The position numbers and the translations under genes are program-made. From Cryptomeria japonica (Eukaryota; Streptophyta; Pinopsida; Cupressales; Cupressaceae): 64,000 bases of DNA. The notes beneath the pieces were generated by a model. The model was not told the origin of the DNA, searched no databases, and saw only the letters and a program-made list of their open reading frames with translations. Of the stretch, positions 12,151-23,237 are shown piece by piece. The stretch covers positions 660,030,438 to 660,094,437 of the forward strand of contig NC_081414.1 of NCBI RefSeq assembly GCF_030272615.1, written 5' to 3'. Position 1 is the first letter of the stretch, and each line of letters starts with the position of its first letter.

Positions 12151-13202
12151 ATGGACTCCAGTTTGCAGAGGCAACTTATTGTGGCACTTGAAGACCTAGA
12201 TGCAGCAAGGAAAGAAGCAAGTGATTTGAGAAGAAATTTGAGTGATGTAGAAAATTTCATTGAGTCATTGAAAGATCAAGTGAACACATCCAGAGAGAAG
12301 AGAAAGGCATTGATGGAAAAACTTAAGGAGAAAGAAGAGCAATGCATTGATAATCAAGACAAGAGTAATGAATGTGAAAAACTTTCTAGAGGTAATGCAG
12401 TCTCGAAGAATGAAATACAATCCATTTTGATGAAGCTAACAAAGGAGATTGAAGAAAGGAAGAAGAATGAAGAAAGCCTGACTTAGTCATTGAAGGATAG
12501 ATTTGATGAATGTTATAGAACGAATCATGAAAATGACTTGCTAAAGCTTGAGCTGATACAATGCAAGAATATTGAGCAAGATCTTGAGAGATAGATTATA
12601 ATTCTAAGAGATGAACTTACCACTGCTAATGAGTACAAAGAAAAATTCAATGCTAACTCAGCTAGGTTGGATGAAATGCTACAAAGTCAGAAGAGTAAAG
12701 GTGACATGGGGGGACTTGGATTTGAGAAAGGAGAAATCTTTAGATCTAGCCAAAGCAATCATCAGAAGAACAAGATATCTCTAGTAAGACAAGCTAATGC
12801 TTATAAATTCAATGGTGGATGTTTTTTTTGCAATAAATTTGGTCATATGGCAGTCAATGCAAAAATAGAGCTAATCAGAATACTACATCATTCTCCGGTC
12901 AATGTTTCAATTGCAATAAATATGGTCAAAAGTCAGTTGAATGTAGAAGTACAGTAAATAGGAGAAATGTGAGATGTTATGCTTGTGGAAGATTTGGATA
13001 CATTGATAACCAGTGTCGATCAAAAGGAAATCAAGGGAATTTTAGGCCTAATCAAAGAAACAACATTGTTTGTTATGCTTGCAACAAAACCTGTCATATC
13101 ACACAATACTTTAGAAGCAAGAATATGAGAAAGAATGCCCTGGTAGGCAAGAACAAAATAGATGAAAAGGGCAAAGACAAGGTTGAAGAGATAAAAGATT
13201 AG
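12151..13202 (+). pseudogene. C2 Gag: coiled coil plus four CCHC zinc knuckles
   Basis: The start codon at 12151 lies 67 bp after the primer site and matches the start position in C3. The first 150 or so residues are a highly charged coiled coil (ALEDLDAARKEASDLRRN, EKLKEKEEQCIDNQDK), unlike the usual copia Gag domain in C4. Four zinc knuckles follow: CFFCNKFGH near 12828, CFNCNKYGQ near 12909, CYACGRFGY near 12974 and CYACNKTCH near 13073. Stops occur at 12484-12486 and near 12592, and a single-base loss near 12855 shifts the frame inside the first knuckle. Knuckles 2 and 3 have lost their His, and knuckle 4 its last Cys. The product would package element RNA. Confidence 0.8.
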
Positions 13203-13307
13203 TACAAGAAGATGTGGGTTAAAAAAGAAGATTCAAATGTAGCAAATGGGTCCACACCCGATTTCGGTGTTGGAAATTCATCCAGTAAGTAAGGTATTTT
13301 GGCCTTA

Positions 13308-13343
13308 GGGGGAAGCTTTTAATGCAGATCTTTAAAAGCCCCC
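13308..13343 (+). repeat. Strong inverted repeat between C2 Gag and second ORF
   Basis: GCTTTTAA (13315-13322) pairs with TTAAAAGC (13332-13339), extended by GGGG (13308-13312) against CCCC (13340-13343) with a two-base bulge. The loop is nine bases. An RNA hairpin at this spot could act on translation or processing; that is inference. Confidence 0.6.
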
Positions 13344-13720
13344 TTCTAAGATCTGTAACCAGCTATGGATAGTTGCAAATGACTGTAAATGGTTGTGTAG
13401 ATGATCGTGAGAGATATCTGAAATATTTGATGCTCTCGTACAATATTCATGAGTTTGAGGGCATCCGAAAGGACTTCTGGGTTGAGCATTTATTGCACCT
13501 TAAAGTTAGGTATTCGAAAGATAAAAAGGGATTTTAAATTCATTTTTCACATTGCGTACAAAGCGAAAGAGCAAAAGATTGTGGCAAAGAAATTTGTGCA
13601 GCAAAAACAGAGCTTGTGAAGATTCGACGAAGATTTGACGAAGATTTATTGCATCTAGTTGAAGTCAAAATGGTATTTTCTGAAGTTCAAATCTATTTGT
13701 TCATAACCTATATTGTGATA
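13344..13720 (+). other. C2 spacer before second ORF
   Basis: A 377-bp stretch with no coding signal that I can support. It contains short repeated GAAGATT(T)GACGA words near 13620-13645. It could be a leader for the downstream ORF or a remnant of deleted pol. Confidence 0.4.
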
Positions 13721-14204
13721 ATGGCATCTTCTGGTTCTAGTGTGTGGCGTCTCCACTTTTTGTCGAGATAACTAATAGGGCAAGGCCTCAATTCAAGAAA
13801 CATCCATACAAAGCAATGGAAGAAGATCCAAATGGTGCATTCTCATATGTTCCGTATGGGGTATTGCATGTTGAGGACATTAGGGCATTTATTGAATGCA
13901 ATATTGATGAGATTGGAAATGTAGAAATGTTGTCACTTTACACCAAACACATGATTGATGGTATGTGCAATCTTAAACCTAATTTCAAATCTTTGTAGGA
14001 TAAGGGTTTCATTCAGTTCATGAACTTTCCAGTTTTTGATGAACCTAAATGGTTTAGGTATGAAGGGTGCATGATGAATTCATATGGCTAGACAAACCAT
14101 ACAAAATTACCAAGACTTCTATCCAGGCAGTAACATGTTTGAATGCAACCGGTGAAGTCACCGGTCTAAGAAATGTGAAGAACACAACTGTGATAGAGGT
14201 AACC
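13721..14204 (+). pseudogene. C2 second ORF, unrecognised accessory protein, decayed
   Basis: Begins ATGGCATCTTCTGG at 13721, shifts frame near 13740, and runs as an open frame to 13998 (FKKHPYKAMEEDPNGAFSYV, MLSLYTKHMIDGMCNLKP). It continues past a stop and a further frameshift near 14065 to HDEFIWLDKPYKITKTSIQ and CLNATGEVTGLRNVKNTTVI. Sense appears lost after about 14204. I cannot name the family. The pattern of a tryptophan/leucine strand followed by I-T-x-x-x-I and a Gly-Leu-like turn resembles the accessory or captured ORFs of some plant retroelements, and loosely the LTR-encoded ORF of G1. It has no retroviral enzyme motifs. Confidence 0.55.
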
Positions 14205-15183
14205 GACCGTTCACAACATGACAACATATCAATGAAAATTAGTACACATAAAACACTCACAAAATCCAAAAATATCATTAAATACAAAAATATGTTTCCA
14301 TAAACATCTATATACATAATCTATGCGCCGCATGTCTTCTACACCAACTTACATTAACTGCACTTTTCAAAACCATCTTCGAACCCAAAGAACAACCAAG
14401 TATCTCTTTTGAACCAACAAGTTTGAGATAAATGACAAACAAAACTCATATTTACAATATCAGTATCCTTAAAACTAAAACCTTTAGCCCAATTTAAATT
14501 CAATATATCAATGATAATGCAATGAACACTAATGTACAAGAGAACACTATATTTACATGGAAAGCCCTAACAAGGGAAAAATAGGTGTAATATTGAATTA
14601 TATATGAATAAATATTACAATTTGTTTTAAGACCCACTACCTAAGGAAGTACACTACTCTCGGAAGGACTTGCTAAATAATTTCAATACCTCCAATCAAG
14701 ATACAAAGGATCAACTAAATAAATTCACTATCTTAAAGCATCATACATGAACATTTGAATTACAATGAATAAGGCTTCAACTCACAACTTCGAACAGTCT
14801 CCTTAGAATTGTTACCAATTTTTACACACAACTCAAATTGGTAGAGTTGGAGCAGTTGTTAATGATGAAAGGCATGCTATTCATTGTTATTTGATCATAC
14901 TTGAAATGAAAATTTCATTAAGTTTCAAATTAATTATGCATGAACATAACAAAAAAAATTCAGAAATTGATAGCATTGTTGTTGTTTTCCATTTCATTAT
15001 GCAAGTACATAAAAGATTGCAAAAAGTAGTCCTATTTTATTCTTTGAAGAAGAAAAATGTATAGAAGTCCCAGACAATTTGTGGTAGTAGCTGAAAAAAA
15101 ATATAACATATGAAATGTACTATATATTTGAGTAAAGAAGAAGAGAACAAATAAGGAAAACATAGCCATCATTTCTTGATAAT
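14205..15183. other. Unassigned AT-rich stretch
   Basis: No gene, LTR end or repeat shared with other parts of the window was recognised. It is AT-rich with short open frames that look random. It separates the C2 second ORF from the point where similarity between the two G2 LTRs begins, and may hold the decayed right part of C2. Confidence 0.5.
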
Positions 15184-15830
15184 TAGTCTTCAAATGGTCT
15201 TCAAAGTTGTCATCTTCTCTTGCTCATGATTTTCAAACAAACCTACAAATGATGAGAGTGAAGGGTTAGAGCTCTAGTTATGAGACCTTATATGATATAT
15301 TGAATAGAATATAGTGCATCACATATTCCATAGTGATCAAACATATATCTGATGCATGCAAGAGAAACTAAAAAGTATCAAGCACTGAGGCATCTAATCC
15401 TGAGCCTAGAAGATGCATTTATTTTCTTAACTTGTTTGTTCATTGTGTAGGTACAGGTATAGAGTGCATTACTGATTTATCATTCAAGCATGTGGGGTAA
15501 AATGAGGCTCCCACAAGGGTTGAGCCTAGCATGCTAATACCTAAATATGGCTTCAGTGAACAGGGGCTTATCATTCACAACAATGAACTTTCAAGATCAC
15601 TGTTATAAATGATATGTCGGTGTCCAATGGAACCATACTTAGGTATTAAACTACCAGACAACCCCAATAGGGTCTCAGAGTAATTATTGCAGCATCAAAT
15701 CCAGAGGAAGACCAATGATCATAAGACACAAAGACAGTCTCAAGATCAACATAACATAGAGGTTATCACTATTTCTAATCAGTCATTCTATGCAATCAAG
15801 ATAAAAGACAATCCTTAACATAGTGAGATG
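15184..15830 (+). repeat. G2 5' LTR, first segment
   Basis: Matches 52842-53465 of the 3' LTR, starting at TAGTCTTCAA. Examples are the shared GTCTTCAAAGTTGT and the GAGCCTAGAAGATGCATTTATTT run. It ends at the R1 insertion; the last 14 bases AACATAGTGAGATG (15817-15830) are repeated at 24959-24972. Confidence 0.85.
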
Positions 15831-17360
15831 TTAGAGAGAAATTATTTTTTGATCAAATCAATGGATCAAGTTAATTTCATGATTTTCTTTTGGGGTCTGG
15901 ATTCCAAAGACAGAGTTTGGGGGTAGATTAACTGTCAGTTAATGATTGTCATTTGGCATCATTTCTATGATCAAATATGTGAGGAGGATTATAATAATAA
16001 ATCTTGGTTTTGTGTGGCCATTAACATAAGCTTCAAAAACAAGAAAGAGACTCCATGCTGTTATTCCAAAATTTTACACAAGAATTTGGGGTTATTCCTG
16101 TGGACTGTGAAATACATCTTTGGGTATTTCTACTTGTTCAAAATGGGTGGTAATTTAAATAGGAACGAGCCCCTTGGCTGCAAAAACTGGAAGAGTGAAT
16201 GAAAAGTTTGGAGAAGGCTTCATCGATATGGCTTTATTGACTATATGGAAAAGCTACATGGAAGCCAAAATTTGGTGTCACATGGGTTTGCCAGAGGCTG
16301 GAACAACAACAGAGTCACCTTGTTTGGGGAGATATGCAGAGGTCACAGGTCTTCAGAAGGAGGGTGCTAAATTCTATAGAGACCAGAAGTATGCAACTGA
16401 AGCGTTCAAAAACTTCCCAAAATCAGAGGATGAGAAGGTCAAGCTTATCAAGAAAGACAACATCTCCTACTACATTCCCCAGCAGGTAAAGTCCTTTTGG
16501 AAAAAAGTTTTAAGGGTTTTAATGGAGTTTCTCACTGTTGACGGTAGATTCACTAAAATCTATAACTATCATTTTTCAATCCTTAATCACTTCTGTCATG
16601 GGGTTAAAATCTCCCTGCCTTATTACTTAGCATCCTCTTTGAATGAGAGTTTGGCCGATCACGCTAAAAAGCCTAATTCTTACCCTATAGCCCATCAGGG
16701 GCTCATATTTCTCATTTATGAATACCTAAAGGAGAAAGTTAGGGTTAGCAAAGATGATCCCCTGGTCACTAATGCATATAATTTTGAGAGCTGTAAAGAA
16801 TCTAATTCGGTTGAGGATCAGCCTAATACCCCTACCCATAAAAAATGGAGAGCTGAAACATATAATGTGGAAACGAAGGTGCATTATGATTTGGAGGAGG
16901 AAAAGGGAAAGGATAGTGAGACAAAAATGGAGAGTGAGAAGGATGAGAAGGTTGGTGAAGAGGAAGAAGGAGGTAGCTTTGAAAACCATTACTCTAACCC
17001 TATGGGCTCAGATAGCAGGAATGTTGCCCTGAATTCTAAGGAGGAAGACAACCCTAATTCTATGGGCACCAAGCAGGGTAGGGATTCAGCAAATACTATT
17101 TTGAATACTGCTTGTAACTGTACTCTGAAATCCTTCAACTTCCAGAAATGGGTTATTGACAACATTACTAGCATTCAGAGCAAACAGAGGGATTTGGAAA
17201 ATAAGATAAACAATTTGATTAAGGAAACAAATTCGAGGAAAAAGAATGAGGAGATGGAAACTAGTGAAGCCAAGGAGGAAATCAAGATGGAGGATTGGCT
17301 AGAAAAAGATCTGATTAAAGGGGATTTGAAACGTCTGGAGGATGTTATCAGAATTGTGAA

Positions 17361-17365
17361 AGAAT
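17361..17365. repeat. C4 target-site duplication, left (AGAAT)
   Basis: AGAAT here and at 24424-24428 flank the LTR pair directly, the 5-bp duplication typical of copia integrase. It lies within the R1 reading frame. Confidence 0.95.
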
Positions 17366-18551
17366 TGTTGGATACAATTGTTTAATTGTGTATTGTCTTT
17401 GATGTTACACAAATGTCATATCAGTCTACCGAGCTCAGCATGTTCGGCAAGGCAGTTAGATAGAGTCTACCGAGTTCAGACGGTAAGAGAAGCAAGTTAC
17501 AGAGTCTACCTAGCACTCCAGAATGCTATACCGAGTTCACAGCCTTTACCGAGTTCAGTCGGTTTTCGAAGAATATGTGAAGGAAAGTCAGTCTTTACCG
17601 AGTTCAATCGGTCTTCGAAGAATATGTGAAAGAAAGTCAGTCTTTACCAAGTTAGCAGTCTTTACCGAGTTCAGTCGGTCTTCGAAGAATATGTGAAAGA
17701 AAGTCAGTCTTTAACAAGTTCGCAGTACTTACCGAGTTCAGTTGGTTACCGAAGAATCAGCAGTGTTCACCGAGCATCAGTGAAATGTTTATGCAGCCGA
17801 CCGAAGCAGAATTTATTTATTGAAACTTGTATATGTAGCCGACCTATGTAATATTTATTTTAACTTGTAATTGGGCCGACTTGGTAACCTGAATAGTATA
17901 TATGAGAGATCAAGTTGCGATTTCGAAGTGTGAGAAGTATGGAAATGTGAAGGAGCAGAAATGTGCAAATTCTGATATCCTTGAGGTGCAGAAAAGATAT
18001 ATGTGATCAGTAAGGATCTATTGGCGTAGAACAGAGATATGTATCAGCAAGATAAGTTGTATTTAATTCAGATCACTTCATTGTTGCTTTCTAACCATTG
18101 TAGCAGTGATACCGAAATCTCTTAACAGAGTTGATCTAACAACCATTTTTGTAAATCCTTTGACAAGGTGACAATTCGGTTGAATTGTTCTTAAGACCTT
18201 TTACAAGGCCACTCCTAGCAGGGTGATTAAATCCTCTAACAGGGTCACACCTAACAGTGTGTTTTGTAACCTTTAACAGGGTTGGCTCCTAACAGGGCTC
18301 ACTTCAGAAGAGTGAAAATCAGTAACTAGTTACATTGGTGGTTTTCCCAGAATTGGATTTCCACGTTATATCTGGTGTTACTTGTGTTCATGTTATTTGT
18401 TTTATGCATGTTAATGTTTAATGAACAATGATAAATTAATTTACCGAGTTTCAGCAGTTTATATTTAAGACATCTAAGGGACTTGTGGATTTATTTTTGT
18501 GGTAACTGATTCACCCCTCCCCTCTCAGTTACTCCATCCATATTTCCAACA
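17366..18551 (+). repeat. C4 5' LTR, 1186 bp
   Basis: It would supply promoter and polyadenylation signals. TATATAT at 17897-17903 is the likely TATA box, placing the U3/R border near 17930. U3 carries a 49-bp repeat (first unit 17544-17592, second 17593-17641, third after an 18-bp partial unit) with the words ACCGAGTTCAGTCGG and TTCGAAGAATATGTGAA. The repeated gap-closing motif (GGTTTTCCCAGAATTGGATTTCCACG) lies at about 18340-18365. Confidence 0.95.
17544..17756 (+). promoter_or_regulatory. C4 U3 tandem array rich in ACCGAG
   Basis: Three 49-bp units and flanking partial units lie upstream of the TATA box at 17897. Each has an ACCGAGTT box and a TCGGTCTTCGAA block. The matching array in the 3' LTR starts near 23416. 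Tandem U3 boxes of this type are commonly enhancers in plant copia elements; that role here is inference. Confidence 0.6.
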
Positions 18552-18552
18552 A

Positions 18553-18565
18553 TTGGTATCAGAGC
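18553..18565 (+). other. C4 primer-binding site
   Basis: TTGGTATCAGAGC, complementary to the 3' end of initiator methionine tRNA, begins two bases after the LTR end (18551). It primes minus-strand DNA synthesis. Confidence 0.93.
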
Positions 18566-18613
18566 AACCAGTGCTTGTAGGAAGGATTTCAAGGATCTAA
18601 GCTAAAGATCAAG

Positions 18614-21600
18614 ATGTCTTACAAGAGGGAAATTCCAAGGCTAAATAAAAATAACTTTTCAGCATGGCAAGGTCTCATGAGACTCCATTTGGCTTCCATT
18701 GGAGATACAGGATTGACACATCTTGACACAGAATATGTGACACCCACTGGTACACTAACTGTTGCTGATATTGCTGCAAAGAAGACTCATAACACCATGA
18801 TGATAGACATTGCATCTACCCTAAGCTATGAAGAGTTTGATGATGTCAAAGACTGCAAAACTGCATTTGAAATGTGGAACAAGCTGAAAGATATCTATGG
18901 TGGTGATGACAATGTGAGAAGAGCCAAAGCAGAAAGCTTGAGAGGACAGTTTGATCAATTAAAAATGAGTGAGGATGAAAATATTGCAAAGTATGTTGAA
19001 AGAGTCAAAGCCAGTGTCAGTGCAATCAAAGCTTCTGAAGGTGATATCTCAGAGGAAACAGTCATAAGAAAAGTTCTCAGAACATTACTACCCATTTATG
19101 CAATCAGAGTTTCTGCAATTCAGGAAAGAAGATGTGAAGCAAATCACAAGATAAATTTAGAGGCCATAGTTGGAAGATTAACTGTATTTGAGTTAGACAA
19201 CTATGACAACTATGTTCCAGCTTCCAAAAACATGGAATCAGCATTTGAAGCTAAGGTTTCACTCAAGGAGAAAGGCAAAAAGAAAAAGGAATCTCGGTCA
19301 GAAAGTGAAGATGAATCAGAACCAAGTTCAGACAGTGATCTTGAAATAACTGAAGCTCTTCTAGCAAGGAAATATTCCAAAGGTAGAGGAAAATACAGAG
19401 GCAAAGTTCCTCTAATCTGTTTTTCATGTGATGAAGTCGGTCATATTGCTGCTAGATGCCCAAACAAGCAGAGCAAAGATGAGAAGAAAGATCACAAATG
19501 GAATGGCAAAAAGGACTACAAATCATTCAAAGGTAAGAAAACATGCTTTATGGCTAAGGATTCTGATAATAGTGAAGATGAAATTGTTTATATTGCTATA
19601 AGAGATGATTCTGATAATGATGAGGAAGATAAGATGGCACTTATTTCTCATATAAGCAAAAATGATATTTGGATCATAGACAGTGGTTGCTCTCATCATA
19701 TGAATGGTGATAAAACCAAGTTTGAACATTTTATAGACTATGATGGAGGTAGTGTAAGGTTTGGTAATAATGAACCTCGCTACATAAAAGGAAGAGGTAG
19801 AATCCCTATAACCAAAGAACTTGTATTTGATGATGCCTACTGGGTTGAAGGTCTCAATCACAACTTGATGAGTGTGGCACAACTACTTAATAGTGGACTC
19901 AAGGTGGAATTCATGCATGGAAAGGCTAAACTGCTAAATAATCAAGGAAAGCTGATTGGATCAGGCACTCAAACAAAAGGTAATTTGTTCCGATTTGAAA
20001 CAAGTGAAAATTCATGTTTTATTGCTCAAGTTGAAGAAAGTTGGTTATGGCACAAAAGGTTATGTCATGTAAATTTTGATAACCTAGTGAAAATAAGTAA
20101 ATTCAGAAAAGTAAGAGGTATTCCAGATATAAAGAAACCTGAGGTCGGTCTATGTAAGAATTGTCAAATTGGAAAGATGGGAAAGACTAGTTTCAAAAGC
20201 AAAAACTATCAATCTGAAGATATATTAGAAATTGTGCATACTGATTTATGTGGACCCATAGGAACTAAAAGTTATACTGGAGAAAAGTTCTTCATTCTTT
20301 TTGTTGATGATTACTCAAGAATGATGACTGTCATGTATTTAAGGAACAAATCAGAAGCATTTGAAAAGTTCAAATGGTATTTGGCCAGAGTAGAAAAAGA
20401 AACAGGTAAAAGACTTAAATGTCTAAGGTCAGACAGAGGTGGTGAATTCATCTCTCATGAATTCAATAACTTTTGCATTGACAGAGGAATCAAAAGACAA
20501 GTATCAGCCCCTAGAACTTCTGAGCAAAATGGAATAGCTGAAAGAAGGAACAGATCTATCATGGATTGTGCAAGAACCTTAATGATTGAAAAGAATATTG
20601 CTATCAAATACTGGAAGGAAGCTATCAGCACTGCTGTTCATACCTTGAACCGAGTACAGCTGAAGAAGGACTCATTCAAAACCCCCTATGAATTATGGTA
20701 TGGCTACAAACCTAATGTAAGTTACCTAAAAGTATTTGGAAGTAAATGTTACATTTTGAAAGAATCTAGAAAAGGAAAATTTGATGTGAAAGGTGATGAA
20801 GGCATATTCCTTGGATATTCTTGCAAGAGTAAAGCATATAGATGTTTGAACTTGTCTACTCATAAAGTTATAGAAAGTGCACATGTGAAAGTTGATGAGT
20901 TTGCAGAAAGATCTGAAGAAGAAAGCAAAAGAGAACCAGAAGATTATAGAAGATTTGTGTCTATTGAACCTGATACAATACCAGATACATCTGCTAATCA
21001 GGAATCTTCTACTCCCGAGTCATCAGTAACCGAGTTACAGAAAGAGCAAACCGAGCCAGTATCTACCGAGTCTGATGAACCAGAACCAGTGTCTACCGAG
21101 TCTAAAGAAACCAAGCCAATATTTACCGAGCCGGACCAGCCAATTGAAGAACAAGAGGACAATGATGAAATTCATTCTAAAGGCAAGAAACCTGTATTAG
21201 CCGAGTATGTCAGACGACATCACTCAGCAGATCAGATCATTGGAGACAAATCTAAAGGAACCATGACAAGAGGTAAGTTGAAAAGCACTTGTTTACTTGC
21301 TGATTTTGAACCTAGAAATGTCAAAGATGCATTGGGAAATGATAGTTGGACAGAGGCTATGAAAGAAGAGATAGAACAGATAGAGAAAAACAAGACATGG
21401 ACTCTTGTACCCAGACCTAAGGATAAAAATGTGATTGGAACTAAGTGGGTATTCAGAAATAAACTGAATGAAGATGGCAAAGTTTCAAGAAACAAAGCAA
21501 GACTAGTATGCAAAAGATATGCTCAACAAGAAGGAATAGACTATGGAGAAACTTTTGCTCCTGTTGCAAGATTGGAAGGAGTCAGAACCTTACTTGCATA

Positions 21601-22846
21601 TGCCGCCTACAAAGGATTCAAAGTTTATCAGATGGATGTTAAATCTGCATTTCTTAATGGTATGTTGGATGAAGAGGTTTATATTGAACAACCTGAAGGT
21701 TTTGTTGATCCACAAAAGAAGGACATGGTCTGCAAATTACATAAAGCATTGTATGGTCTGAAACAAGCCCCTAGAGCATGGTATGAAAGATTGCATAACT
21801 ATCTTATTCAGATTGGATTTCAAAGAACTAATGATAGCAGTAGCTTGTATATCAAGGAAGGATCAGATAACAAAATTGTCTTAGCAGAAATATTTGTAGA
21901 TGATACTATTTTCACAGGAAATGATGATCTTTGCAAAGAATTTTCAGTACAAATGAATAAGGAATTTGAAATGTCTATGTTTGGTGAGATCAAATTCTTT
22001 GTTGGTCTTCAAATTCAATAGAACAAAAATGATATCTACATTACTCAATCAAAATACATCAAAGAGATACTGAAAAAGTTCGGTATGGAAGATTGTAAAC
22101 CAGTTGGAACTCCTATGTGTACTGGATTGAAGCTTACCAAGGAAGATGAATCACAAGAAGTAGATCAAACACTGTATAGATCTATGATTGGAAAGCTGTA
22201 GTATGTTGTTCATACTAGGCCAGATATTGCTCTTGCAGTTGGTATTGTTGCAAGATTCTCAGCAAAACCAAGAGAAAGTCACATGACGGCAATCAAAAGA
22301 ATAATGAGATATTTGAAAGGAACTGAAGAATATGGATTATGGTACAAATTTGGAGGAAATTTTGATTTGAAAGTATTTACTGATGCTGATTGGGCAAGAA
22401 ACATTGATGATAGAAAAAGTACAAGCGGAGGAGCATTCTTTCTAGGAAAGAGATTGGTTTCCTGGACAAGCAAAAAGCAGAACTGTATATCCCAATCTAC
22501 AGCAGAGGCAGAATATGTTGCTGCAGCAGTAAATTGTTCAAATGTTGTTTGGTTTAAACAGCTATTGGCAGGCATGAAAATGGAAATCAAAGAACCAATT
22601 GTTACGTTCTGTGATAATACAAGTGCAATTGACATGTCCAAGAATCCAGTGATGCATCCCAAAACCAAGCACATTGCAATAAAATATCATTTTGTCCGAG
22701 AATTGGTGCAAGACAAGGAGATCAGATTGGAATATATTCACACAAAGGAACAAATTGCTGACATATTCACAAAACCATTGGCTAAGGATGCATTCTTGTA
22801 TCTAAGAGGTAAGTTAGGGGTCACTCCCCTATCTGAAATTCACTAA
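18614..22846 (+). pseudogene. C4 gag-pol polyprotein, 1410 codons with two TAG stops
   Basis: The ATG at 18614 is the first after the primer site. Copia-type Gag covers about residues 10-215, with zinc knuckle C269-C272-H277-C282. Protease has D356-S-G358. Integrase zinc ligands are H480, H485, C514 and C517, with core D544, D607 and E643 (DD35E spacing). An acidic/Thr-Glu-Pro-rich linker (about 790-860) precedes RT with D1008 and D1096-D1097. RNase H has D1257, E1298 and D1334. TAG codons at 22019-22021 and 22199-22201 truncate it between RT and RNase H; both fit CAG-to-TAG changes. All catalytic residues are present, so it is very close to intact. It would make virus-like particles and integrate the cDNA. 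Confidence 0.95.
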
Positions 22847-23237
22847 AGAAAAGTTTTAGTGATGCATCAACTCATCTTAAGTGAAAAATCTACTAGTTGA
22901 TGCTGTATAATCAGGAAAATATTGCATATGAATCAGTACAAAAGGTACATTATAACTCAGATGAATTCTTATTGTCTTAGGCATGTGTTGTCAAAGAGGG
23001 AGAGTTTTATTGTCATATCCTACTAAAATTTGAAAGAAAGTTCATTAAGATAAAGAGGGAGAGTTTTACCGTCCAAAGATGAAGTTACTTCACAGAGGGA
23101 GATTATTGAAAGAAGGAGTGTTCTCTATCCAAAGGGAAAGTTATGTCGGCATGTTGCTGTCATAAAAGAAAAGACCTGCTTTCAAATTTCATTCTGCTAT
23201 GACATGTTGTGTTGCCATCAATGCCAAAGAGGGAGAT
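22847..23237 (+). other. C4 3' untranslated segment with repeated polypurine tracts
   Basis: Purine runs of the type AAAGAGGGAGA occur near 22994-23003, 23053-23062, 23095-23102 and 23226-23236, and a related AAAGGGAAAG lies near 23140. The last full one abuts the 3' LTR and is the expected plus-strand primer. Parts of this stretch look like imperfect copies of each other. Confidence 0.75.

Larger units (their letters stand above)
11170..14204 (+). mobile_element. C2: copia-type LTR unit with coiled-coil Gag and an extra ORF
   Basis: A partial 5' LTR ends at 12083, followed by the primer site TTGGTATTAGAGCC, a Gag reading frame (12151-13202), a strong inverted repeat, and a second decayed ORF (13721-14204). 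No protease, integrase, RT or RNase H sequence is visible before the G2 LTR begins at 15184. The left end of the LTR was displaced by C1. C3 (62123-64000) is a relative with the same Gag plan. It may be a non-autonomous family, but the right part of C2 is missing or unrecognised, so this is not proven. Confidence 0.7.

Noticed and set aside
12667-12957. A separate small zinc-finger gene
   Set aside because: It continues the C2 Gag frame between an upstream stop and a one-base frameshift, and matches the C3 Gag across both.
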